Assembly: GCF_000282975.1 (NCBI RefSeq)
Contig: NZ_ALJC01000038.1
Span: 1-64,000, forward strand
Direction of reading: 5' to 3'
DNA from: Pseudomonas psychrophila HA-4
Lineage (GTDB): Bacteria > Pseudomonadota > Gammaproteobacteria > Pseudomonadales > Pseudomonadaceae
Length of the DNA: 64,000 bases
Under the pieces are notes generated by a model. The model saw nothing but the letters and a program-made list of their open reading frames with translations, did no database searches and had not been told where the DNA came from. Position numbers and translations under genes: made by a program. Shown here piece after piece: positions 17,976-26,296 of this stretch (positions are counted from its first letter, which is position 1; every line of letters begins with the position of its first letter).

Positions 17976-18428
17976 ATGAACCGCGCAATGAGTGTTTTAA
18001 ATCTACTGTTTTTGGGACTTGGATTGGTCGCTCAGGCCTCCACCACGCTGGCGGCCGATGAAGTACTAGAGGTCGAGGTGTTTAATGCTACCGCTCAGGC
18101 CATTTCACCAGATCATGATTTTGGCTGGTTGGAAGCCCCTGAAAACAGTGGGCATGATTTTGTCATTGGCCCTCAGGCCAGTCAGGAACTGATGTATTAC
18201 ATGCCCACGTCTAGGGGAACCGAGGCGTTCACTTATCGCCGGGGCGAGCAGGCTTGTCATTTTGGTTTTGGTCATCTCACGCCGGGTGCGGCAAACCTCA
18301 ATCGCTGGGCCAAGGCCAAGTCGACGGGGTCGCTGCCTGTTACGTGTGCGGCTGAGTTGATTGCCATACCCGACGATGATGAGTTTGTGAGCAATGGCGG
18401 CACGCGGGTGCTATTTACGATGGGCTAG
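17976..18428 (+). CDS. Putative periplasmic protein of unknown function
   Basis: This is a 150-residue protein with a signal peptide (MNRAMSVLNLLFLGLGLVAQASTTLA). The mature part opens with DEVLEVEVFNATAQAISPDHDFGW and has two cysteines (QACHFGFGH and VTCAAEL) that could form a disulfide in the periplasm. I recognise no family. It stands alone between a REP doublet and a shared terminator, convergent with mqo. Confidence 0.7.
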   Translation: MNRAMSVLNLLFLGLGLVAQASTTLAADEVLEVEVFNATAQAISPDHDFGWLEAPENSGHDFVIGPQASQELMYYMPTSRGTEAFTYRRGEQACHFGFGHLTPGAANLNRWAKAKSTGSLPVTCAAELIAIPDDDEFVSNGGTRVLFTMG

Positions 18429-18453
18429 GGGTTAAAACCTGCACCCGACAAAA

Positions 18454-18482
18454 AGCCCCTGACCCAAGCGGGCAGGGGCTTT
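18454..18482. terminator. Bidirectional terminator between the 17976 gene and mqo
   Basis: GCCCCTG-A-CCC pairs with GGG-CAGGGGC around the loop AAGC. An A run to the left gives a U tract on the minus strand, and a short T run to the right serves the plus strand. Confidence 0.75.
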
Positions 18483-18511
18483 GAGAGGCGTATCAATGCC
18501 CGAAGGCAAGA

Positions 18512-20020
18512 TTACGCGAGGTGGGTGTCAGCTGTTTTCGGCTCTACCAGTTCTAGCAACTCGGAGTTGCGGGTACTGATTTCACGGTACAGCTCAGCGT
18601 CGGTTTCGAGGACCTTTTCCCGTGCAGGGAAGATTTCCTTGAGCTTTGCCGCCCACTCTCCGGTGGTTTTTTGCGCGAAGCAGCGCTCAATCAGATCGAG
18701 CATGATCGAAACGGTCACCGAGGCACCTGGAGAAGCACCCAGCAGGGCGGCCAAGGAACCGTCTTTGGCTGCAACCAGTTCGGTACCGAACTGCAACACA
18801 CCGCCTTTTTTCGGGTCTTTCTTGATGATCTGAACCCGTTGGCCTGCTACTTCCAAACGCCAGTCTTCAGCCTTAGCCTGCGGGTAGAAGCGACGCAACG
18901 ATTCAAGACGTTGCTCCATCGACTGACGCACTTCGCTAACCAGGTATTTGGTCAGGTCCATATTGTCACGCGCAACGGCGAGCATTGGCCCGATGTTGCC
19001 CAGACGGATTGACATCGGCAGGTCAAGGAACGAACCGTGCTTGAGGAACTTGGTGGTGAAGCCCGCATAAGGTCCGAACAGCAGCGACTTTTTGCCATCT
19101 ACGACACGGGTGTCTAGGTGCGGAACCGACATCGGCGGAGAGCCCACGGCAGCCTGGCTGTAAACCTTGGCCTGGTGATGTTTGACCACTTCAGGGTTGT
19201 CGCAACGCAACCATTGACCGCTGACCGGGAAGCCGCCGTACCCTTTGCTTTCTTCAATGCCCGACGCTTGCAGCAGCGGCAGGGCCGCGCCACCCGCGCC
19301 TAAGAATACGAATTTGGCATCAACATGGCGGGTGTTGCCGCTGTTGATGTCTTTAATGCTGACTGTCCAGCCGCTGCCGTTGCGCTTAAGTCCGGTGACC
19401 TTTTTGCTGTACTTGATCTGAGTGTCAGCAGCGCTGGCCAGGTGCTTGAGCAATTGCTGGGTCAAGGCGCCGAAGTTGACGTCAGTACCGTGCATTACAC
19501 GGGTGGCCGAGATGTGCTGATCCGCAGGGCGGCCCGGCATCATCAAAGGCATCCACTCTGTCATCTTGGCTTTGTCTTCGGTGTATTCCATGTCGGCAAA
19601 CGCATGGTGCTGGCTCAGCACTTCAAAACGTTTTTTCAGGAAAGACACACCTTTCTCGCCTTCAACATAGCTCAGGTGAGGCACTGGGCTAATGAATGAT
19701 TTGCATGAACCGAAGGTCCCTTTTTGCGCTAGGTAGGCCCAAAACTGTTTCGACACTTCGAACTGAGCATTGATGTGCACCGCTTTTTTGATGTCGATCG
19801 AACCATCCGCCGCTTGCGGGGTGTAGTTCAATTCGCACAAGCCAGCGTGGCCGGTACCTGCGTTGTTCCACGGGTTGGAACTCTCCGCAGCCCCCGAGTC
19901 CATCTGCTCAACAACTTCCAGCGTCATACCAGGATCGAGTTCTTTGAGCAGCACGGCGAGGGTGGCACTCATGATGCCCGCTCCAACCAGTACTACATCA
20001 ACTGCTTCGTTATGCGCCAT
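18512..20020 (-). CDS. mqo: Malate:quinone oxidoreductase
   Basis: This FAD-dependent, membrane-associated enzyme oxidises malate to oxaloacetate and passes electrons to quinone, acting in the TCA cycle. At 502 residues it has the usual length. The N-terminal FAD-binding motif [14 protein letters not shown], the [14 protein letters not shown] segment and the C-terminal [14 protein letters not shown] are characteristic of Mqo. It is a single gene with a long non-coding leader upstream. The nearby PA4642-like gene supports correspondence to the mqoB locus of P. aeruginosa (PA4640). Confidence 0.95.
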   Translation of the reverse strand: MAHNEAVDVVLVGAGIMSATLAVLLKELDPGMTLEVVEQMDSGAAESSNPWNNAGTGHAGLCELNYTPQAADGSIDIKKAVHINAQFEVSKQFWAYLAQKGTFGSCKSFISPVPHLSYVEGEKGVSFLKKRFEVLSQHHAFADMEYTEDKAKMTEWMPLMMPGRPADQHISATRVMHGTDVNFGALTQQLLKHLASAADTQIKYSKKVTGLKRNGSGWTVSIKDINSGNTRHVDAKFVFLGAGGAALPLLQASGIEESKGYGGFPVSGQWLRCDNPEVVKHHQAKVYSQAAVGSPPMSVPHLDTRVVDGKKSLLFGPYAGFTTKFLKHGSFLDLPMSIRLGNIGPMLAVARDNMDLTKYLVSEVRQSMEQRLESLRRFYPQAKAEDWRLEVAGQRVQIIKKDPKKGGVLQFGTELVAAKDGSLAALLGASPGASVTVSIMLDLIERCFAQKTTGEWAAKLKEIFPAREKVLETDAELYREISTRNSELLELVEPKTADTHLA

Positions 20021-20723
20021 TAACGCGTCTCCAAAATCTACGGCACCAAATTGACGGCATAGCTGTCAGGTGTACCCGGGCGTGTATCAGATAAGGCCTC
20101 AGGTCACGCATGACAAGGATCGCCATGTCCGATTCTTCGCAATTCCTTGCAACTTCAGCGGACGCCACCAGCCGGGCCTTCAAGGTTCATATGAACGCAT
20201 TTCAGTACTCGGGAGGCAATTCGACTTAAGGTCAAGAGCGTCCGTTTGTGCAACCAAATCCGTAAGCGGACAGGCTTTCAGTCTCGAGCGTTGGAGCCGA
20301 GGTTGTTCCTGCTTGGTGAGGTTGTTTCAGACACTAATGGTGCATGTTCAGACGCAAAACTTTTCATTTGCTCGCCACACTCTTGTGAAGTTGTGAAAAC
20401 CCGTTTTTTTCACGCTCTCTTGAAGACGTGAACCTCAAAAAAGGGCTGTCACATACTGGCGCCTGCGCGTAAGCATCGCAGTGGCCGAGCAAAATGACAG
20501 CTCTGGCAGATCGTGCAAAGGCGGACTCAGGTAATGAACAGCAAGCTCGCCAGCTCCACATGATCTGTGTGGGCGGCTCTCTGTGGGCGGTGCGGGGAGC
20601 TAATACAAGCGCATTAGCGATGCTGCGAGGCCCGATCAGGAGACGTCCTTATAATCGGGGGGAGATTGTAGCGAAGAAACGCGGGCAATTGATGCTGTTA
20701 AATGACTTTTATTGGTCTGCCAG
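20021..20723. other. Long apparently non-coding region upstream of mqo
   Basis: About 700 bases carry no open frame that looks like a real gene: the candidates lack ribosome sites and have unnatural composition. The mqo promoter must lie here on the minus strand. A TATAAT hexamer occurs at 20650-20655 on the plus strand without a convincing -35. An unannotated small RNA or long leader is possible, but I see no diagnostic structure. Confidence 0.4.
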
Positions 20724-20957
20724 TCAAAGGCCTAGCAGCGGTAGCACCGTCGAACGGGGTTTACGCGCTGGGATACGGGCGCTGGCCGGTAGAACCTGGT
20801 GCAACCAGTTGAGGCGAATTTCTTCGATTTCGACCCAGTTGCCGCCGACAGGCGGTTGTTTGCATTGCTTGAACGCTTGGCAGCGCCCGGTCGAGTCAAG
20901 GCGAGCGAAGCAGCGATGCGGGCGTAAAAACGAGAATAGCGACCATGTACTGTTCAT
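20724..20957 (-). CDS. Small conserved Pseudomonas protein (PA4639-like)
   Basis: This is a 77-residue protein starting MNSTWSLFSFLRPHRCFARLD. The RPHRCFARLD...C.AFKQC...GGNWVEIEEIRLNWL pattern resembles short Pseudomonas proteins of unknown function encoded near mqo, as I recall for PA4639. Three cysteines could bind a metal. The ATG at 20957 has AGGTG about 10 bases upstream; codons further up to 21059 encode unlikely sequence. I infer it is real from the protein character and context; there is no functional hint. Confidence 0.55.
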   Translation of the reverse strand: MNSTWSLFSFLRPHRCFARLDSTGRCQAFKQCKQPPVGGNWVEIEEIRLNWLHQVLPASARIPARKPRSTVLPLLGL

Positions 20958-21115
20958 GGAGAGCACCTGTTGATTCAGTAAACCGGACATTACGTGCTGG
21001 ACGTGACATGCCGATGTATTGGGCATGACAGAGTGGTGACAGCACGCGGCTATTTGCAAGGGCCGCCGCCCCGTTATACTGGCGCCCTGTTTTACCCAGT
21101 CCTGGAGAGATGAGC

Positions 21116-21700
21116 ATGTTGCAACGCCTGTTGTTCGGTTTGATCACTGTGACCAGTTTGACCCTGGTCGGCTGCGCCCACAGCCCGCAACAACTCAGCC
21201 CGCAACCTAAGCTGACCAAGCAACTCGCGCCTGTCGGCCGTGGCCAGCCGGTGGTTGTGCGCGTGGTGGATGGTCGTCCGTCCCCGACCCTGGGTACTCG
21301 TGGTGGCATGTACCCTGAAACCAGCGCGATCAGCGTCAGTGGTGCTGACGTGATTCCTAAGCTGCAAGCTCAAGCCGAAGCGGCTGTGCGTTTGCTGGGC
21401 TACACGCCAACCTCGAATGCGATGAACGCACCGCAGTTGACGGTCACCTTGGCCGATCTGAAATATCAGTCGCCCAAAGACACCATGTACGTCACTGAAG
21501 CGACCATCGGCGCGACCTTCCGTTCTGATGTTAAGAATGGCGGCCGCACCTACACCGGTCGTTATGGTGCATCGCTGGATCAGCGTTTTGGCATGGCGCC
21601 GAATCAGGAGACCAACACCAAGCTGGTTAGCGACGTGTTGAGTGATGCCCTGACTCGCGTGTTTGAAGATCCGTCGGTCGGCCGTTTGCTCGGCGAGTAA
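21116..21700 (+). CDS. YajG-family lipoprotein
   Basis: This is an outer-envelope lipoprotein of 194 residues. The lipobox LTLVGC places the lipidated cysteine at C20, and a YajG (lipoprotein_16) domain follows. The role of YajG is unknown. I prefer the ATG at 21116 over 21110 because GGAG (21104-21107) is then eight bases away. An A/T-rich promoter-like stretch (GTTATACT) lies about 40 bases upstream. A terminator follows the stop codon. Confidence 0.85.
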   Translation: MLQRLLFGLITVTSLTLVGCAHSPQQLSPQPKLTKQLAPVGRGQPVVVRVVDGRPSPTLGTRGGMYPETSAISVSGADVIPKLQAQAEAAVRLLGYTPTSNAMNAPQLTVTLADLKYQSPKDTMYVTEATIGATFRSDVKNGGRTYTGRYGASLDQRFGMAPNQETNTKLVSDVLSDALTRVFEDPSVGRLLGE

Positions 21701-21712
21701 TGGCAGATAAAC

Positions 21713-21747
21713 CAAAAAGCCCGAACTCAGTGAGTTCGGGCTTTTTG
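21713..21747. terminator. Bidirectional terminator
   Basis: AAAAAGCCCGAACTCA pairs with TGAGTTCGGGCTTTTT as a long perfect stem with A and T runs on both sides. It separates the convergent YajG gene and the 68-residue minus-strand gene. Confidence 0.9.
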
Positions 21748-21759
21748 GTATTAAAGGGG

Positions 21760-21966
21760 TTAGGCCGCTTCGGCATACACCTCAAGACGGCTGACGCCAG
21801 TGAACAGATCAAGTTCTGGCAAATCGGCGTGGGTGTGGCCGCTCAGGGCGCAGTAGACCAGCCAGTGGCGGTCTTGAACGTTGAATGCTAACCCCTCGAT
21901 TAGCGCCTGTTGTTCGTCACTAGGCGCGATCAAGTAGAGGCGGTCCTGATTTTCAGCGTGCAGCAT
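21760..21966 (-). CDS. Small protein of unknown function
   Basis: This is a 68-residue protein (MLHAENQDRLYLIAPSDEQQ...). It has no signal peptide or membrane segment and an acidic composition. A good ribosome site (GGAGCTTGTC) precedes the ATG at 21966, and it ends 13 bases from the shared terminator, both of which favour a real gene. The family is not recognised. Confidence 0.65.
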   Translation of the reverse strand: MLHAENQDRLYLIAPSDEQQALIEGLAFNVQDRHWLVYCALSGHTHADLPELDLFTGVSRLEVYAEAA

Positions 21967-22077
21967 GACAAGCTCCGTGTCGGTGTCGAGGGGCCACAGA
22001 GTGGCCTCTAGACATGACGATACGGTGACAGCAAAAATTAACCGGATGGACTGTGCCAGCCCACCGCTGTGGCGATG

Positions 22078-23244
22078 TTACAGAGGCAGCCCGGCCTTGA
22101 TTCGGTACTGATTGCGCACCGGCATGGCGTATTGCAGCACCAAGTACGGGCGGTGCTCGACAGGGCACGCGTCGAGACGGCGTTGCCACTCTTGCTGGGC
22201 CTTGGTCAGCTCTTCGGTCGGGAACAGTTCGGCGGCGCTCGGAACCTGCAATTGCGGGTCGGCGTCGCTCCACTGTGCATAGGCCAGGTAATGCGCCGGG
22301 AACAGCCGGTAGCCACTGAGAATATGGCGATCCATTTCGGCGGCCAGCAATTTGCTGTCCTCGAAAGCCCCGGTAATCGGCGCTGCAAAGTTTACGTGCA
22401 CACGGCCTTTGTAGCCCGTGATGCCGTTGGCAATGCTGGTGTCGTCTTCGCCCGGCACTTTGTTGTAGGTGCCAGTGGTGGCACGGATGTAAAGCTCGCG
22501 CGCTTTGGCCTGATCGCACGGGTCGTATTCGTAACTGATCGACACCGGGGTCATGTTCAGCGACTTAACGACGTCAGCGAATGGCTCGTCTTTACGGCTC
22601 ATGTGAAACATTTTTAGGATGGCCGAGTCGGTGCGATCATCGCCGTCTTTGGCGCGGCCTTCGGCTTGAGCGATCCAGATTGACTGGCCGTCGCTGCGAA
22701 TCGAATGGTTGATGTACGCCGACAACAGTTGGTATGCCGCCAGTTTTTCGCGGCGGCCGGTGATCGAGCGGTGCACGATAAAGCTCTTGTTCAGGCGCAT
22801 CAGATCGCTGACAAAAGGCTTTTGCAGCAGGTTGTCGCCAATCGCAATACGTGGTGTCGGCAAACCCGCGTGGTACACGGCGTAATTGACGAAGGCCGGG
22901 TCCATTACGATGTCGCGATGGTTGGCCAGAAACAGATAGGCGGTGCCCGACTTTAAGTGTTCAACGCCTGTATACGTTACGCCATCAGTGGCATGTTCGA
23001 TGGTGCGGTCGACGTACACTTCGACCTTGTCCTGCAAGGTCGCAACGGATGTTACGCTCGCGAATTCTTTACGCAGACGGTGCGCTATAAGAGGTTTTAA
23101 CAGCCAGCCGAAAGCGCCAGCCAGGCGCGGAAAGCGAAAGTGGGTCAGGATATCTAGAAACGCCTTGTCGCTGAGCAGCCGGGCCAGCACTGCTGGGACT
23201 TCGGCGTCGTTGTAAGGTCGGATGGTATCGAATTCGCCCATCAT
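22078..23244 (-). CDS. PlsC-like 1-acyl-glycerol-3-phosphate acyltransferase family protein
   Basis: This is a probable membrane-associated phospholipid acyltransferase of about 388 residues. The acyltransferase block is visible: FLANHRDIVMDP (H-x4-D active-site motif in a NHRDIVMD form), then SFIVHRSITGRREK and IWIAQAEGRAKDG (the EGR-type substrate motif). It is longer than E. coli PlsC (245 residues), with C-terminal sequence of unknown role. AAGAGAG lies upstream of the tandem ATGs at 23244/23241; either may be used. It is divergent from the CPXCG gene. Confidence 0.8.
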   Translation of the reverse strand: MMGEFDTIRPYNDAEVPAVLARLLSDKAFLDILTHFRFPRLAGAFGWLLKPLIAHRLRKEFASVTSVATLQDKVEVYVDRTIEHATDGVTYTGVEHLKSGTAYLFLANHRDIVMDPAFVNYAVYHAGLPTPRIAIGDNLLQKPFVSDLMRLNKSFIVHRSITGRREKLAAYQLLSAYINHSIRSDGQSIWIAQAEGRAKDGDDRTDSAILKMFHMSRKDEPFADVVKSLNMTPVSISYEYDPCDQAKARELYIRATTGTYNKVPGEDDTSIANGITGYKGRVHVNFAAPITGAFEDSKLLAAEMDRHILSGYRLFPAHYLAYAQWSDADPQLQVPSAAELFPTEELTKAQQEWQRRLDACPVEHRPYLVLQYAMPVRNQYRIKAGLPL

Positions 23245-23347
23245 GCTCTCTTGTTGGAAACGGCTAGGGTTAGTACACAGGGCAGGACAACAATTAGCCC
23301 TGCAAATAGACCGGCGATTATACGCACAAGTCACTCTGGAGACCGCG

Positions 23348-23530
23348 ATGCTTGAAACCGAACTGTATTATTGTCCTTATTGCGGTGAACAAGCCGAAGC
23401 TGTACTTGATTTGTCAGGCGGCGATCAGACCTACATTGAAGATTGCGAAGTGTGTTGTCGGCCCATTGTCTTCACGCTCCAGATAGACGGTCATGAGTGG
23501 ATGCTCGATGTGCACAGTGAAAACGAGTAG
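23348..23530 (+). CDS. CPXCG-motif cysteine-rich protein
   Basis: This is a 60-residue zinc-ribbon-like protein. CPYC near the N-terminus and CEVCC later provide the four metal ligands; the rest is two or three strands. This small family is common in gammaproteobacteria, with no known function. The ATG at 23348 begins the homologous part (MLETELYYCPYCGEQ). Twelve bases separate it from the DUF2007 gene, so they are likely co-transcribed. Confidence 0.85.
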   Translation: MLETELYYCPYCGEQAEAVLDLSGGDQTYIEDCEVCCRPIVFTLQIDGHEWMLDVHSENE

Positions 23531-23542
23531 CAGGTGAGCGCG

Positions 23543-23803
23543 ATGCAACGAATCTACGAGCCAGAAAACCTGATGGAGGCCGAGCTTTTGCTGGGGATGC
23601 TGGCCAGTGAAGGGGTTAAGGCCTGTTTGCAGGGACGTGATCTGATTGGCGGCACGGGTGAGTTGCCCGCACTGGGGCTCCTGGGTTTGGCGGTGGACAA
23701 TGAGCAGGCACGATACGCGCGTGAGTTGATCGATGCGTACAATGGCGCGTCGCCGATGGCGGGCGATGAGCCCGACAGTTTTCCCGATGTGCTGGACTGC
23801 TGA
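23543..23803 (+). CDS. DUF2007-domain protein
   Basis: This is an 86-residue protein of the DUF2007 (putative signal-transducing) family, resembling a PII-like alpha/beta fold: IYEPENLMEAELLLGMLASEGVKACLQGRDLIGGTGELPA is typical. The function is unknown. I chose ATG 23543 with CAGGTGAG upstream rather than GTG 23534, which overlaps that ribosome site. It probably shares an operon with the CPXCG gene, and perhaps the next gene 48 bases on. Confidence 0.82.
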   Translation: MQRIYEPENLMEAELLLGMLASEGVKACLQGRDLIGGTGELPALGLLGLAVDNEQARYARELIDAYNGASPMAGDEPDSFPDVLDC

Positions 23804-23851
23804 GCGCAGCGGCCTTTTTACTGCCTCTATATAGAAGAGTTGTGCTGCCCC

Positions 23852-24478
23852 ATGTGTGGACGTTTTGCCCTGTTTCGCTGGAACCCTGCGTTTGCAGCCT
23901 TGCCAGGATTTCCGGCTGATCAACAGGCCCAATGGAACATTTCACCTAACGACTCCGTGTTGATCATACGCGCCGGTGCCGAGCCCGGTCAGCGTGAGTT
24001 GGCGAGAGCACGCTGGGGGCTGACCCCGTCGTGGCTGACCGATCTGTCGAAAACCCCGGCTCACGCTCGGGCCGAAACGTTGGTTGAGCAACCCATGTTT
24101 CGCGATGCTTTTCGCCAGCGCCGCTGCCTGATACCGGCCAACGGTTTTTATGAATGGCGTGGTACCACGCGCAAACGCCCGTATTGGCTGACGCCGGGTG
24201 AGGGCGCTTCGCTGTTTTTCGCAGGCATCTGGGAGGCTTATCCGGTTGAGGGGCACGTCTGGCTCAGCACCGCTGTCGTCACCCAAGCCGCCGCCAGTCA
24301 GCGCCGACCGCTTATTCTCGATGAAGCCGGGCAACAGGCCTGGCTCGACCCACAAACCCCGCTGCATGTTTTGCAGGCGCTGCTTGCCAGCCCGCAATCC
24401 CCGCTGCGTGAGCGACCATTAGCCAATTTGGTCAATGATCCCAAACTCAATGCGCCTGAGTGCCTGACGCCGGGTTGA
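23852..24478 (+). CDS. yedK: SOS response-associated protein, abasic-site crosslinking (YedK/HMCES family)
   Basis: This 208-residue SRAP-domain protein covalently shields abasic sites in single-stranded DNA through its N-terminal cysteine. Cys2 (MCGRFALF) becomes the N-terminus after methionine removal. The conserved WNISP, ARWGLTPSWL, HARAETL and CLIPANGFYEWRG blocks contain the DNA-binding and catalytic asparagine and glutamate residues. The ATG at 23852 must be the start because the family requires Cys2. I see no LexA box immediately upstream. Confidence 0.92.
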   Translation: MCGRFALFRWNPAFAALPGFPADQQAQWNISPNDSVLIIRAGAEPGQRELARARWGLTPSWLTDLSKTPAHARAETLVEQPMFRDAFRQRRCLIPANGFYEWRGTTRKRPYWLTPGEGASLFFAGIWEAYPVEGHVWLSTAVVTQAAASQRRPLILDEAGQQAWLDPQTPLHVLQALLASPQSPLRERPLANLVNDPKLNAPECLTPG

Positions 24479-24509
24479 GATACGATGCGCGCCATCAATA
24501 GGGAGACTC

Positions 24510-25331
24510 ATGATGGGTAAGTTAGCAGTAGTGTGCGCGCTGGGCGCAGGCGTGTTGCTCAGTGGTTGCCAGGCAGTAAACACCACCAGCGGTGGCGCGG
24601 TGGGCGTTGAGCGCAAGCAATACATGTTCAGCATGCTGTCGAGTCAGCAAGTTGACCAAATGTACGCACAGTCGTACCAAGAGACCGTCAGCACGGCTAA
24701 CGCCAAGGGCGAGTTGGACAAAACCAGTGCCAATGCCAAGCGTTTGCAAGCCATTGCCAACCGCCTGATTGCTCAGGCGCCGGTTTTTCGCCCCGATGCT
24801 GCTCAATGGAACTGGGAGGTCAATCTGATCAAGAGTGACGAACTCAACGCCAATTGCGGGCCTGGCGGCAAGATCATTTTCTACAGTGGGATCATCGACC
24901 AACTCAAGCTCAGCGATGACGAAATCGCTGCGGTCATGGGGCACGAAATTGCTCACGCCTTGCGTGAGCACGGGCGCGAGTCCATGTCCAAAGCGTATGG
25001 CATCGAGATTGCCAAGCAGGGCGCGGGTGCGCTGCTAGGGTTGGGGCAGGACAGCCTTCAATTAGCGGATACCGTGGTCAACTACAGCCTTACGTTGCCC
25101 AACAGCCGCAGCAATGAGAACGAAGCCGATCTGATTGGCCTAGAGTTGGCGGCACGTGCGGGTTACAACCCGAGTGCGGCGATTACTTTGTGGCAGAAAA
25201 TGGGTCAGGCTTCGCAAAGCGCGCCGCCTGAATTCATGAGCACTCACCCGGCATCCAGCAGCCGGATTGCCTCGCTGGAAGCGGCGATTCCCAAAGTAAT
25301 GCCGCTTTATCAACAGGCTCCGAAGACCTGA
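24510..25331 (+). CDS. M48-family zinc metalloprotease lipoprotein (LoiP/YcaL type)
   Basis: This is a 273-residue periplasmic or outer-membrane lipoprotein protease. The lipobox LLSGC puts the lipid on about C20. The zinc site is HEIAH (in MGHEIAHALREHGRE) with the third ligand in NENEADLIGLELAARAG. In E. coli LoiP and YcaL work in outer-membrane quality control, including BamA substrates. GGGAG precedes tandem ATGs at 24510 and 24513; 24513 has better spacing. It is followed by a REP doublet and then convergent gdt1. Confidence 0.88.
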   Translation: MMGKLAVVCALGAGVLLSGCQAVNTTSGGAVGVERKQYMFSMLSSQQVDQMYAQSYQETVSTANAKGELDKTSANAKRLQAIANRLIAQAPVFRPDAAQWNWEVNLIKSDELNANCGPGGKIIFYSGIIDQLKLSDDEIAAVMGHEIAHALREHGRESMSKAYGIEIAKQGAGALLGLGQDSLQLADTVVNYSLTLPNSRSNENEADLIGLELAARAGYNPSAAITLWQKMGQASQSAPPEFMSTHPASSSRIASLEAAIPKVMPLYQQAPKT

Positions 25332-25348
25332 GGCGTGTAGGTCTTGTG

Positions 25349-25432
25349 TGGGAGCGGGCTTGCTCGCGATAAGGCGGGCGCGGTCTGAATGATTGATCGC
25401 GCTGATGCCATCGCGAGCAAGCCCGCTCCTAC
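25349..25432. repeat. REP doublet (REPIN-like) with perfect 20-base arms
   Basis: GGAGCGGGCTTGCTCGCGAT (25351-25370) and its exact inverse complement (25410-25429) flank 39 bases. Together they form the best-preserved REP pair in the window, in the intergenic gap between the convergent M48 gene and gdt1. Such pairs are moved by RAYT transposases; none is encoded here. Confidence 0.85.
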
Positions 25433-25449
25433 GGGTAATCAGTGGCGGG

Positions 25450-26034
25450 CTACAGCCAGCCGCTTGTCACCATCGCCTTGTACACGGCCACAATGGCCAA
25501 GACGAAGAACGCAGTCGCGGCTAGTCGGCGAATCAGGGTCAGTGGCAGTTTGTCTGCAGCAAAGTTACCCGCCAATACCACCGGCACGTTGGCAATCAGC
25601 ATGCCCAAGGTGGTACCGATAATCACCAGCCACAGGTCCGGGTACTGTGCGGCCAGCATCACGGTCGCGACTTGGGTCTTGTCACCAATTTCGGCAATGA
25701 AGAAGGTGATCAGTGTGGTGACGAAAGGACCGTACTTGCGTGCAGTGCTGGCTTCGTCGTCGTCCATTTTGTCCGGGACTAGGGTCCAAAGCGCTGTGGC
25801 GGTAAAGCTCGCGGCGAGGATCCAGTGCAGCATCACGTCGGTGAAGAACGTGCTGAACCAGGCGCCCACAGCACCCGCTGCCGCATGGTTGGCGAGGGTC
25901 GCCACCACGATGCCGGCGATGATAGGCCAAGGTTTGCGAAAGCGAGCCGCCAGGATGAGTGCGAGCAGTTGCGTCTTGTCGCCGATTTCGGCCAAGGCAA
26001 CGATTGCGGTAGGAACGAGTAAGGAATCGAGCAT
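25450..26034 (-). CDS. GDT1/TMEM165-family Mn2+ exporter (UPF0016)
   Basis: This is an inner-membrane cation exporter of 194 residues with six membrane helices in two repeats. Each repeat carries the family signature E-x-G-D-K-T: AEIGDKTQLL (16-21) and AEIGDKTQVA. Homologues such as MneA of Vibrio export Mn2+. The ATG at 26034 (tandem with 26037) begins the first helix; GGAAAA lies upstream. The leader carries a yybP-ykoY manganese riboswitch, which strongly supports a manganese role and predicts induction by excess Mn2+. Confidence 0.9.
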   Translation of the reverse strand: MLDSLLVPTAIVALAEIGDKTQLLALILAARFRKPWPIIAGIVVATLANHAAAGAVGAWFSTFFTDVMLHWILAASFTATALWTLVPDKMDDDEASTARKYGPFVTTLITFFIAEIGDKTQVATVMLAAQYPDLWLVIIGTTLGMLIANVPVVLAGNFAADKLPLTLIRRLAATAFFVLAIVAVYKAMVTSGWL

Positions 26035-26051
26035 CATCAGGTAATTTTCCA

Positions 26052-26240
26052 GGGGCGGGTCGACACGGCTATGACACGTACAGCCTTCCCGCCCCGGGTA
26101 AGGTGTTCGTGTCATAGGTCTTGTCAAACCCTGGTCCGTCTGTGCGGACGCCTGGGTCGCATGCACCATGGTCTGTTGACCAAGTATGTTGACGCATGCC
26201 GGATGAGCTTAAGGCTCAAGGGAGACTACTCCCCTAGGAC
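26052..26240 (-). promoter_or_regulatory. yybP-ykoY (Mn2+) riboswitch with expression platform
   Basis: In the leader of the GDT1 gene the minus strand carries the two conserved aptamer loops of this class: GGGGAGTAG (26226-26234) and GACAAGACC (26117-26125). Next to the second loop, CTATGACACG (26108-26117) can pair with CGTGTCATAG (26069-26078), while GGGGCGGG (26088-26095) can pair with CCCGCCCC (26052-26059). The two stems cross, so only one can form at a time. The second abuts the ribosome site. The class identity comes from the motifs; the switching model is inference. Confidence 0.8.
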
Positions 26241-26296
26241 GGAGCGGATTCTGCCTAGGCAAATCCGATCCGGCAAGCCTTGTTTTTAAAATGGTG

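Noticed and set aside
20494..20973. A 159-codon plus-strand open frame upstream of the YajG gene
   Set aside because: No ribosome site, biased arginine/serine/cysteine composition, and it overlaps the better-supported small minus-strand gene at 20724-20957.
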